Assembly (NCBI GenBank): GCA_004352715.1
Contig: SCFE01000096.1
Span: 922,153-986,152 of the forward strand
Direction of reading: 5' to 3'
DNA length: 64,000 nt
Source of the DNA: Hofstenia miamia
Lineage: Eukaryota; Xenacoelomorpha; Acoela
Every line of letters starts with the position of its first letter. The stretch's first letter is position 1. The translations under genes and the position numbers were made by a program. Below, one piece after another: positions 46,051 through 56,154 of this stretch. Below the pieces are notes generated by a model. That model was not told the origin of the DNA. It ran no database searches and saw nothing but the letters and a program-made list of their open reading frames with translations.

Positions 46051-47209
46051 GCCATCTAAAAAGGCACAACAAATTTCGAAAAATATTTTACTAGACTGTT
46101 AACACAACAGCATACTTTGGGCGGACCAAGCATAGTAGAACTTGCCAAAAAACAGGCGTATGCCCCACAGAGATCAACATACTAAATGACAAAACCAGAA
46201 AGTATATGTGAGGAGAAACATCAAACACAAAATTAAAAGCTCTAAAACAACAACCACGGATGACAACAAGAAATCTCATAAGAAGAAAAAGTGTGGCCAC
46301 ATTAGAAATGATATGAGAAATAGAACAAAAAGAAGTGAACAAGATGATCACTACTGAGATGAAGAGATACATCAAAGATTATCCACAGTGCATTTATAGA
46401 AAGATAATAAAAAGGTCTGAAATAATGAGAATGGAAGGTGAAAACAGGCCAATAGAAATCATAGAAATGGTTAGTAAATCTCAGGAAGAGATGCAGCTAG
46501 AAGAGATGCTGTTACAATCAAATATGATTGCATTAACCCCAAATACACAAAGAGAAATTGACAAAGTCAACATGGAAAAATGGGGAGAAAGAGAGCCAAG
46601 TGAGAGATCATGGGTGGATAAAGACGACGAATGCCTACTGTTTGAAGTCACAGTAAAGAGAGAATACGTGATAATATAGTGCAAAGAATATACAGAGAAG
46701 TATATGAGAGAGAGACAAAGTTGTTGATATAGATACTATGCACAGAAGCATTTACCAGACAAGAGATTCATCAAATGTTAGAGCCACAGAACCAACTAGC
46801 AGTGGATATTGAGTGTATAACTTCTAAATGTGTATTGAAACCTGAAACAGCACAAAGCTTGATGAAATACGGATTAATGGATATATTTTGGGAAAACATA
46901 AAAACAAATAAGAATAATTATCCAGCAACATTTGGGATGGCAACGACATAAAAAATGGAGGGGTCATTTGAAAAGATTGAAAACTAGACAATGACAACAC
47001 TGCTAAAATGCAAACTGGTGACTATGATATCAGTACTGATGCTACTCCCAACTTGGAGATTAAAAGAGAAAAAGGCAGTAGAAATGGCATGGCATGAAGA
47101 ATATATGTATGTAAACACACTTGAGGAAACAGAGAAAAAAGTAAATAATGATAGATATAAGAAGTTGAAAGAAATGTTGGGGCTAATAACCCCATATTGT
47201 GGATGGAGT
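46051..47209 (+). pseudogene. ORF3 (post-integrase ORF) fragment, copy a
   Basis: Homologous to 48.48-49.6 kb. Contains an NDKTRKY segment, KRYIKDYPQC, ENRPIEIIEMVSKSQEEMQL, IALTPNTQREIDKVNMEKWG, WVDKDDE and EYMYVNTLEE. The frame 46,335-46,679 is open for 114 codons, with stops before and after. The N-terminal part is deleted; the start joins the QLKG array at CTAAAAAGGC. It runs into the 1000-N gap with a short unrelated end. No known domain is recognised; position corresponds to env in other Gypsy elements. Confidence 0.7.
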
Positions 47210-48209
47210 NNNNNNNNNNNNNNNNNNNNNNNNNNNNNNNNNNNNNNNNNNNNNNNNNNNNNNNNNNNNNNNNNNNNNNNNNNNNNNNNNNNNNNNNNNN
47301 NNNNNNNNNNNNNNNNNNNNNNNNNNNNNNNNNNNNNNNNNNNNNNNNNNNNNNNNNNNNNNNNNNNNNNNNNNNNNNNNNNNNNNNNNNNNNNNNNNNN
47401 NNNNNNNNNNNNNNNNNNNNNNNNNNNNNNNNNNNNNNNNNNNNNNNNNNNNNNNNNNNNNNNNNNNNNNNNNNNNNNNNNNNNNNNNNNNNNNNNNNNN
47501 NNNNNNNNNNNNNNNNNNNNNNNNNNNNNNNNNNNNNNNNNNNNNNNNNNNNNNNNNNNNNNNNNNNNNNNNNNNNNNNNNNNNNNNNNNNNNNNNNNNN
47601 NNNNNNNNNNNNNNNNNNNNNNNNNNNNNNNNNNNNNNNNNNNNNNNNNNNNNNNNNNNNNNNNNNNNNNNNNNNNNNNNNNNNNNNNNNNNNNNNNNNN
47701 NNNNNNNNNNNNNNNNNNNNNNNNNNNNNNNNNNNNNNNNNNNNNNNNNNNNNNNNNNNNNNNNNNNNNNNNNNNNNNNNNNNNNNNNNNNNNNNNNNNN
47801 NNNNNNNNNNNNNNNNNNNNNNNNNNNNNNNNNNNNNNNNNNNNNNNNNNNNNNNNNNNNNNNNNNNNNNNNNNNNNNNNNNNNNNNNNNNNNNNNNNNN
47901 NNNNNNNNNNNNNNNNNNNNNNNNNNNNNNNNNNNNNNNNNNNNNNNNNNNNNNNNNNNNNNNNNNNNNNNNNNNNNNNNNNNNNNNNNNNNNNNNNNNN
48001 NNNNNNNNNNNNNNNNNNNNNNNNNNNNNNNNNNNNNNNNNNNNNNNNNNNNNNNNNNNNNNNNNNNNNNNNNNNNNNNNNNNNNNNNNNNNNNNNNNNN
48101 NNNNNNNNNNNNNNNNNNNNNNNNNNNNNNNNNNNNNNNNNNNNNNNNNNNNNNNNNNNNNNNNNNNNNNNNNNNNNNNNNNNNNNNNNNNNNNNNNNNN
48201 NNNNNNNNN
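47210..48209. other. Assembly gap (1000 N)
   Basis: Exactly 1000 N, a default length for a gap of unknown size. Long frames reported across it would be artefacts. Confidence 0.99.
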
Positions 48210-50219
48210 ACTATTCAAGATAAGAAGAGCCTATGAAATGGAATCTAAACTCAACTTTAGAAGTATGCTGTTCAAAGAAATAAAGGCACCCCACATTCAT
48301 GCACAATGTTAATTTAGTTACTAACTATAGCATTGACAAACAATGAGAAATTAGTGTTGCTGATTAGAAAGAAAGAATGCTGGAACATAGTGAAGAATAA
48401 GAAATACAAAATTGCTATCATGCCAATGCCAATGAATATTAAACATTGGATGTTCCAAGATGTGAAATACTACTGCTATCTCCAACTAAAAAGGCTCAAC
48501 AAAAGTTTTAAAAATATTTTACTAGACTGTTAACACAACAGCATACTTTGGCCAGACCAAGCATAGTAGAACTTGCAAACAAAGCAGGCATATGCCCTAC
48601 AGAGGTGACATACTAAATGATAAAACCAGAAAGTATGTGTGGGGAGCAATGTCAAACATGAAATTAAAAGCTCTAAAACAACAACCATGGATGATGACAA
48701 GAAATCTCATTAGAAGAGAAAGTGCTGACACATTAGAAATGATATGAGAAATAGAACATAAAGAAGTGAACAAGATTATCACTATGGAGATGAAGAGATA
48801 CATCAAAGATTATCCACAGTGTGCTTATATGTAGATAATAAAAAGGTCTGAAATAATGAGAAAGGAAGGTGAAAACAGGCCAATAGAGATCATAGAAATG
48901 GTTAGTAAATCTCAGGAAGAGATGCAGCTAGAAGAGAAGAAATACAATTGCATTAACCCTGAATACACAAAGAGAAATTGACAAAGTCAACATGGAAAAA
49001 TGGGGAGAAAGAGAGCCAAGTGAAATATCATGGGTGGAAACAGATGATGAACACCTACTGGTTGAAATCACAGTAAAGAGAGAAAAACGCAATAATATAG
49101 TACAAAGAATATATGGAGAAGTATATGAGAGAGAGACAAAGTCGTTGATAAAGATACTATGCATGGAAGCATTTACCAGACAAGTGATTCATCAAATGTT
49201 AGAGCAACAGAACCAACTAGCAGTGGATATTGAGTGTATAACTTCTAAATTCATAATGAAACCTGAAACAGCAGAGAGCTTGATGAAATACAGATTAATG
49301 AATACGTTTTGTGAAAACATAAAAACAAGTAAGAATAATTATCGGCAACACTTGGGATGGCAACAACATCAAAAATGGAGGGGTCATATGAAAACATTGA
49401 AAAGCAGACAATGACAACACTGCTAAAATGCACACAGCTGCCTATGATATCAGTACTGATGCCATTCCCAACATGGTGATTAAAAGAGAAAAAAGCAGTG
49501 AAAGCAGCATGGCATAAAGAAAATATGTATGTGAACACACTTGAGGAAGCAGAGAAAAAATAAATGATGATAGATATAAGAAGTCAAAAGAAATATTGCT
49601 CAGAAACAAGAACAAAGAGAGGTTATATATAGAAGGGATAATAATGCCATATGATCTCTATCAAGAAGGAGAAGCCATACACCAACAGATTAAAAAGGTG
49701 TGGATGGAAATTGATAAACGTCCTACTCAGATGGTAATCTTGTTTTTGGGAATCAATGATATAGTGTGGGGCAAATTGTGGAGCTAACAATATAGATACT
49801 ATGATGTGATGAGACATGCAGAGATAATTACAATGATATGACTTGGAAAAAATAACCCAGAAGAAATAAAAAGAGAGCAAGTAAGAAATAACATCAGTGC
49901 ATTTTATGATGAAGCATCATTGTCAAAATCACTGACATCTACATATGAATTCTTTTATCCACACACAACAATACACCCTGATTTGGCACATACAAGTAGA
50001 GTGGACACAATAATGACATTGATGATAGCTATTAAAGCACTAAAACTCTATGAAAAATATTATGAAGAATTCAATGAGAAACTAAATGAATTACACAGTA
50101 TATGCACAATCTCAAACAAATTGAAAAACCCATCATTTCTGAGACACAAAAAGATTGTTACCACAGAAAAAGATGTTGTTTTGAAGCTGACTAAAGAAGA
50201 GAAGTACAAGTCAAGTTAA
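48210..50219 (+). pseudogene. ORF3, copy b, with SGNH-hydrolase-like end
   Basis: Begins in the gap. In order: RRAYEMESKL (48,215); IAIMPMPMN (48,415); NDKTRKYVWGAMSNMKLKAL (48,620); KRYIKDYPQC; ALTLN-like and KVNMEKWGEREPS (48,990); QLAVDIECITSK (49,210); AWHKENMYVNTLEE (49,505). A C-terminal part follows (49,596-50,219): EGIIMPYDLYQEGEAIHQQI, VILFLGINDIVWG, STYEFFYP, TIHPDLAHTSRVDTIMTLMI and a charged tail. GIND and DLAH look like blocks III and V of SGNH/GDSL esterases, but no block I serine is evident. Numerous stops. The last about 40 codons, polypurine tract and LTR start are deleted (join near 50,213). Confidence 0.65.
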
Positions 50220-51444
50220 GGAAAGAAATGGAAAGAACTAAGACTCAAGTATTATAAAAATTAATTGTACACACAGTAATATTATAAATTAGATCATTTG
50301 TAAAATTATAATAAGCAGTATTTTGATATTAATTTACTTGGCAGTACTTTTTGACAAATAATAAAAGACTGAAATACAAATGCTAATTAATGCTGACATG
50401 CATAAACAGCAGACAAAGAAATAGAGGGAAATCATTAAATTGTCAACAACATCAATTAAACAGGTACTTGCCAAGTGTTTGATTGTTTGCTATTATAAAA
50501 ATAGTGCAATTTCTTTATTTGGTGATGAACAAAATCCAGTGGATTTACTTCTTTATCTTGTCAGGTTTATTTATTAATTAAATGGAAAGCTAAACAGTCA
50601 AGCACTAGAGTAATCCTATTGTGGTCCCTAACTACATTTAAAGGAAGTCTGGAACAGCCTGCACACAACAGCCTTTCAAAAGTGTGGTGCAGTGGGGAGC
50701 CATTGATTTCTTGATGTGATTATAGGTTAGGTGTAAGGATAGGGATTTTTATTCATTCTAGCTTTCCTATCATTCATTATTCACAAGTTAGTGGTATTAC
50801 TATTAGATCAACCCTCGCCCAAAGAGTAATGTTGTATCTAGATCATTTTTCTTATTTAATTGATCAATTGCCTGTTAGTAAATTATTCAACTTTCAACTG
50901 ACTTACAAATTAGTTTTATCACCAATCACATTGATTGTTCACATGTATTCAGGGCTAACATGTACAATTATATCTATAGAGTTATTATATGTAGGGAAAG
51001 ATAACAAGGTAAAAGCACCATGGTTGCATTACTTTCCTATGTTTTAAGCACAACAATAACAAGGACAATCAATGCATTAAATTAGTAAGTTATCACACAC
51101 ACATGTTTTCTGAGACAATGTTCCATGTACTGAGTCAACCATTGGTAATTCCTTCGATGCCCGAGTAAAGCTGGATTCATTCATGAAGACAAAGTATCCT
51201 CTTGTGCATTGCTTCGAGTCAGGTTTCGACCCTGTATATCATCTCTTGCTCTCGTTCTAAAATAGCGGTTGTTAGTTAGAGCATTAAGTGTAGCTAATGC
51301 TATATTAATCAAGTTAATACAGTTAACAACAATATTGAAAGAGAGGGTGTTTAGAGTCTGTCATACATTAACTACTGTAATTAAATAGGAATATGCTTAA
51401 GCAATCCTAAATTAAGTCAAATTTAATGTTGGCAAGATTCTACA
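50220..51444 (+). mobile_element. LTR-I (plus), 5' end deleted
   Basis: Aligns by eye with the minus-strand LTR-I at 58,691-60,013: AACTAAGACTCAAGTATTAT near the start, GGATTTACTTCTTTATCTTGTCAGG, GGAAAGCTAAACAG, CATTTAAAGGAAGTCTGGAA, then the segment around 50,927-51,010, and the end GGCAAGATTCTACA at 51,444. Serves here as LTR upstream of the gag remnant that follows. It carries the open hydrophobic frame 50,829-51,047, discussed under findings. Confidence 0.75.
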
Positions 51445-52184
51445 AGATGCTTGTTCTAAGGAGGAACTCATTGACAGAATCTCTTTTTAGAAAATGAGTA
51501 AACTCAATTGAAAGAAAAGTTTAATTTAATGCAGATCAAAAACTGGAGTTGATTTGATCAAATCCACTAGAATAACCAATCACTCCAAAAGGAAGTACTT
51601 ATTTTAATAAGGAAAAAATGAACTGATACTAAATTGTAATGAGCTTCTCACTCAATACCAAACACTTGAAGATAAAAACATCAATCTTAAAACAAATTGC
51701 TACTGCAAATCAAGAAAGGTATAAGTTACTTCAATTTAATACAAAACTAATTAAACAGGTCAATGAATGTAACATTGCAAAATATTGAAGTCACAGGACA
51801 GCTTATAGCACAAGAAGTGGAGAACAATATGTTGCACTGAGAAATACAGAATACCAAAATCCAGCTAACAAAATTTACAATCCTATCAGGATAAGGTAGC
51901 AGTTCTAAAGACTTCTGAAATTGTTAGAAAATGTGATCCAAGGGATCAAAATACAGGACATTGTGTAAATGAGTCTCCCACTGTCATAAAAATCTTTTTT
52001 TACACTCAATGACTATCATGATTGCCAATAATTCACCACTAAGGGCCAATCCCCTGAAAAACAATTCAATGATCCATTATTATAACAATTAAATAAAAAT
52101 TAGATTCAATTAAAAATAAATTAAGGATTATTGAAAGCCACACATCAGATAATAAATCCTTCCAATCCAACTTGCCACCTTTAG
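51445..52184 (+). pseudogene. gag N-terminal coiled-coil region (copy 4)
   Basis: After the LTR, ELLTQYQTLEDKNINLKTNC (about 51,632-51,700) matches FLDQYQQWQEENLLLERTNR of gag copy 2, and QFNTKLIKQVNECNI follows. Many stops. The region is interrupted at 52,185 by a solo LTR, and gag resumes at 53,337. Confidence 0.6.
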
Positions 52185-53336
52185 TGTAGCATCATCCAAA
52201 AAGGCAACTAAAAGCTGAATAACGTCGAATGATTATCAATTGAAATTAATTGTAAAAAATTTAGTTAATGAACTTTAGTTTATTTTTGTAAAATGCAACT
52301 AAGATTTAATATTGGTCAAAATGAGAAACTTGTTAGCCGATCAAGAGATAATTGACAAATTAAATTGAGCAAACTAACGCTTACGTATGAACAGCCATAT
52401 TGGCAGACGAATCATTTGAAATTTAAAATCAGCAGGTACTTTTGTAGAAATTTTATAAATAGCTTTGATTCAACCATAATTTTGATGAACAATAAATTCT
52501 TCGGAGTTTATTTAATTTTCATTTCTACTTTATCTGGTTTGATTATTTAATTAAATGTGCAGCTAGGCAAGTTGTGTTTAGTAGTGGCTGGAATCCATCA
52601 CGGGATTGATTCTAGGGTCTTTGTGCCAGTCACGAAAGTGCACCTATGTTACGGTTAGGAGTTTTTCGATTCTTGCCTAGTCTGACTACCGATCAACACA
52701 TGTAAGAAATAATCAATGCCTGAAACGACTGGATAGTCGACACTTAGGGATATTTATATATTCTTAAATGTAGGAGACTCGACTATAATTGACTCGATAA
52801 ATGACCTCACATGTAATACTATTAAATGTAGGTATAGGAAACTGCAAGTTTGTTATCTGTATAATTAAGCCGATAGTTTTACGGTAATGGCTATGTTAGT
52901 TATATTATTACATGCAGTTAGTGTCAATGCCCGGTTGCTTTATTAAATAAAAACAACAAACACTTTACAACTCTGAGTTTAAGTCAGTTACAACTTTACT
53001 TGAGTGCACACACCGAGCTAACGTAAGGCATACATAATTAATCCCAGTTGAGCTGAGATGGTGATGTGGACTCAACCATCGTTGCAGAAGAGGAGGAGCT
53101 GTGTTGTGGAGATCGGCTTCAGGCAGGAGCCCATGGAACAACTGAAGAGGAAACATCATACTGCCCAGTCACCTAAACAGTGATGGTTAATACTCAAGTA
53201 CTTAATTAACATAACTAGTTAATAAGAAAGAGAAGTTTGATGGATCAACAAATGGGTAACACCTCACCCGCAGTTTACTAAGCATCCCTTAACAGCGATT
53301 AGACACGGCGTAACAAGCTAGGTGGAGGATGTTACA
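52185..53336 (+). mobile_element. Solo LTR of type II, TSD TTAG, nested in gag
   Basis: 1152 bp, TGTAGCATCATCCAAAAAGG to GGTGGAGGATGTTACA, flanked by TTAG at 52,181-52,184 and 53,337-53,340. AATAAA at about 52,490 marks the sense strand. Short inverted ends TGTAGCATCATCC/GGAGGATGTTACA. Best-preserved copy of this LTR; the open frame at 52,965-53,159 inside it is not a gene. Confidence 0.9.
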
Positions 53337-54140
53337 TTAGCAGTTGATGAAATTTTAAGTATCCAAATGCCACCAAGACACTTCTCAGGTAAAGCTGATG
53401 GAACTTCTCCTATATTTTAAGAGTGGTTTTTTTTCCTACAAGCAAAATCTAATTGTCCAAGATGCTGGTCAGGAACATGCACTTGTGCAATTCCCAAGTT
53501 TCCTCACATTAAAAGCATATAGCTATTACTTAATGCTTGAAAGGTCTGTAAAATCCAACTACAAATTATTGATCCAAAATTTTTATGATCCTTTTCATGC
53601 CCCTACAGCTTGTAATCAATACAAAATACTTCTTAACAACACTGCTTATAAAAAGAATGAGGACATAAAAGAATACATCTTACAAGTCAAACATTTATAC
53701 AGACTCAGTCAAACTTCTTCTAAATATTCATCTCACAATATTTTTATGCACATCACTTATGGTATGACATTACCAATCTGTCACCAATTTATCAAGAAAG
53801 CCATTGAAGTAAAGCTTCAAATCAATAACTACACCAAAATTTTGAACCAAATTAAATTAGGTAATAGCACTTCAAGCATTAAAATTAAGAACACCAAATC
53901 AGTTTCAAAAAATCCCTTACAAACAACTGAAAATACAACTAAATCTGAAACATGATCTGTCAAAAAACTCTACTAGCCATCAAGCTAAACAAAGTACATT
54001 GCAAAAATGCAGACAAAAAAGGACACAACAGTCTTAATTGAAAAAAAAAATATTCACCTTATCACTGATGAATGTTGCTATTATACAGATGACAGTGACA
54101 TTTATGAATCAAATTCTGAATCTGAAGAGGATTTCAACTA
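53337..54140 (+). pseudogene. gag capsid-like region and degenerate zinc knuckle (copy 4)
   Basis: MPPRHFSGKADG at 53,370 opens the retrotransposon gag fold region. The frame 53,398-53,955 continues (LKAYSYYLMLERSV, LIQNFYDPF, LLNNTAYKKNEDIKEYILQV) with the typical W-x-x-F/QKxxExVxxY-like layout. The zinc knuckle near 53,995 is degenerate (HCKNADKKGHNSL, second and last Cys lost). An acidic tail EDFNY ends at 54,143. This lineage is histidine/threonine-rich and clearly diverged from copies 1-3. Confidence 0.75.
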
Positions 54141-54143
54141 TTA

Positions 54144-54530
54144 AGAGCACTGACTCCCAGCCATGCAGGACTGGTCCTTGTGACAACTCCATTGAATAAA
54201 AACACTAGACCACTGACAGTAAATGGGATCAAAATCCAAGTAATGGTAAACACTGTTGCCTTGGTATCTATAATTGCAGACATGTGCATAAACCAAATTG
54301 GCATTACAAGAGAAGACATCTAATCACATAATCATCATTTAATAAATGCTTCAGGCAATTATCTTGCCACAAAAGGAATAATTAATGCTTTAAAATTTAC
54401 CATTGCTAACAATAAATTTTCTCATGCTACTCTTATTGTTGACATAACCAACCATAATCTGCCTTATGAATTGATACTTGGTAAAGACTTTTTGGCAAAA
54501 TACCACTGCATCATTAATTTCCATTGATAA
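54144..54530 (+). pseudogene. Aspartic protease fragment (copy 4)
   Basis: NGIKIQVMVNTVALVSIIAD (about 54,219), INASGNYLATKGIINAL (about 54,338), then NLPYELILGKDFLAKYHC (about 54,460) gives the retropepsin order. The active-site triad is NTV instead of DTG, and a TAA interrupts the middle, so it is inactive. Homologous to the copies at 38.8 and 41.7 kb. Confidence 0.8.
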
Positions 54531-55080
54531 AACATTAACAATTGATCTAAAAATTAAAAACATTACAACACATTTACAAAGAGTCAACAACCAAACAATA
54601 ACACTGTATCCTGTTGAAACCACTAAAATTGAACCATTTAGCTGGCATTTCATTACTCTAGAATTGAAACAACCCATCTGGTCTGATATTATCATTGTAA
54701 ATCAACAGGGATTAAGTTCCAAAAAGTTGTAATTTTAGTATCATTTTAAAAAGCTACCACTGCTATTTTGACTAAAAGTTGAAATTTAATTACAATAACA
54801 CCATTGAACATTACAATATTCACATCTCCTATTGTCACCAAAGTGGAAACAAAATGGAAACCAATATATCTTTAGAAATGTTAAAAACTAACAATAAAAC
54901 AACTATTATTCCATTAATTAATAGGAAACACATCCACATTGGACTTTTGAACAAATTGAACAAGTGACCTCCACATTAAAACAACACTAATCAGTATTTA
55001 ACTTCAATAGTATTAGTCTAGGTAAAGCCATTGGAGAAATGCACATAATTGAAACCATCCACTAAAATTTATAAGCCAAC
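54531..55080 (+). pseudogene. Protease-RT spacer (copy 4)
   Basis: Open stretches 54,478-54,732 and 54,779-54,967 encode a spacer like that of copy 1 (LKIKNITTHLQRVN, ETTKIEPFSWHFITLEL). SLGKAIGEMHIIETI at about 55,017 is the conserved pre-RT sequence (compare SVGKAIGETHKIITT at 39.65 kb). Confidence 0.65.
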
Positions 55081-55430
55081 CCATATGTCCTGTACCTGAA
55101 AATCTCAAACAAGAATGTTCAAAATTATTACTGATTTATTAAATAACAGAATTATTCAATTATCAAAAAGTCCTTATGTATCACCAATGGTCTTCATTAA
55201 ACAAAATGATAAATACTGCCTTTGCATTGACTTTAGAAAACTAAATGATATTACAAAAAAAGACGCCTACCCTTTACCATGCATTGATGAAATATTATAC
55301 ATAGTTTGCCATAATTCCTTCTTCACAACTCTCAATCTATGTAAAGCATATTGGCAGATTGCCCTGTGTAAATCTCATATAGAGAAGATTATTTTTATAA
55401 CCCCATACTGAGCACACACTGAAAACACAA
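55081..55430 (+). pseudogene. Gypsy-type reverse transcriptase, N-terminal half (copy 4)
   Basis: Open for 98 codons (55,115-55,411): ITDLLNNRIIQLSKSPYVSP, CLCIDFRKLND, KDAYPLPCIDEIL, FTTLNLCKAYWQI. This is the standard Ty3/Gypsy RT order from fingers to the first catalytic aspartate, but that residue is Asn here (TLNL for TLDL). The frame stops at 55,409 and the palm with YxDD is absent. Confidence 0.9.
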
Positions 55431-55489
55431 TTTATTTGTTTTCAATTTTGTTCAATTGTGTATGACATTATTAATAAATGTAAAACATG

Positions 55490-55765
55490 TCTGATTACTA
55501 ATACTGCACACTTTCCAACACATCATTCTGAACTACAAAAAATTACATTATCTTCACCAAATGAAATTGTAAATGTTGACACTGAACAGCTTTCAAAAGA
55601 TGCCAATGGCTGTCAATATGTCTTATAATAGTTGACAATTTCACCAAATATGCACACATGATCCCCATTAGTGATCAAGCAGTACAAACAACACCATTAA
55701 CAATATTACACAACTGGATATTATGTGGTATCAGCATGAAAATCTATGTTGATTAACAGCAGGAT
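55490..55765 (+). pseudogene. Integrase core fragment (copy 4)
   Basis: EIVNVDTEQLSKDANGCQYV followed, across a stop, by IVDNFTKYAHMIPISDQA matches the first catalytic-Asp region of Gypsy integrase (V-D-...-G-x-x-Y-x-L-x-x-V-D-x-F-T-K). RNase H and the zinc-binding domain are missing between RT and this point. Confidence 0.75.
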
Positions 55766-55769
55766 TTGC

Positions 55770-56154
55770 TGATGTCACAGTAATTAACAGCCTGACTCCA
55801 GTGCTAGAATGAGCCTATTCCTAATAAAAGTTAAAAGTAACACAAGAGATCAGGTAAGGGAAGGGTGCACAGCCACACTTGGCTGACCCAATACAGAGAA
55901 CCTTTATAGAAAGAATTGTATAAGAGAGGAGCCCTAATTCAAGTAAAGAGAGAGAGAAGCCCTATAAGTTCTTGGGTGCAAAGTGTACCCTTTATGCTTG
56001 TGTACCTAAATTCAGTACAGGCCTCAGCTCATGAAATTTACATGCTGCATTAAATATAATAAACATAACAAAAGACAAGCAGTTGTGAAAAATCCCTATA
56101 CCTACCTGCTAAAGTGCTGTAGAGATTAAGCTGTACCTGAACAAGGCACCCTCA
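55770..56154 (-). mobile_element. LTR-I-like partial LTR (minus)
   Basis: Read on the minus strand, GAGGGTG, TACAGC, TCTACAGCACTTTAGCAGGT and AGGTATAGGGATTTTTC match LTR-I of 59.45-59.53 kb. The remainder is diverged. It follows ORF3 on the same strand, as expected for a 3' LTR. The end near 55,770 is not fixed. Confidence 0.5.

Noticed and set aside
46335-46480. KRYIKDYPQC in ORF3 read as the integrase zinc-binding domain
   Set aside because: Only one Cys and no HH pair in the right place; surrounding motifs match ORF3 of the other copies.
47022-48312. Open frames of 345-410 codons across the N run
   Set aside because: They consist almost entirely of unknown residues from the assembly gap.
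51180-51240. GGTTTCGACCC as a tRNA B box
   Set aside because: No A box or cloverleaf could be built around it; sequence lies in an LTR.
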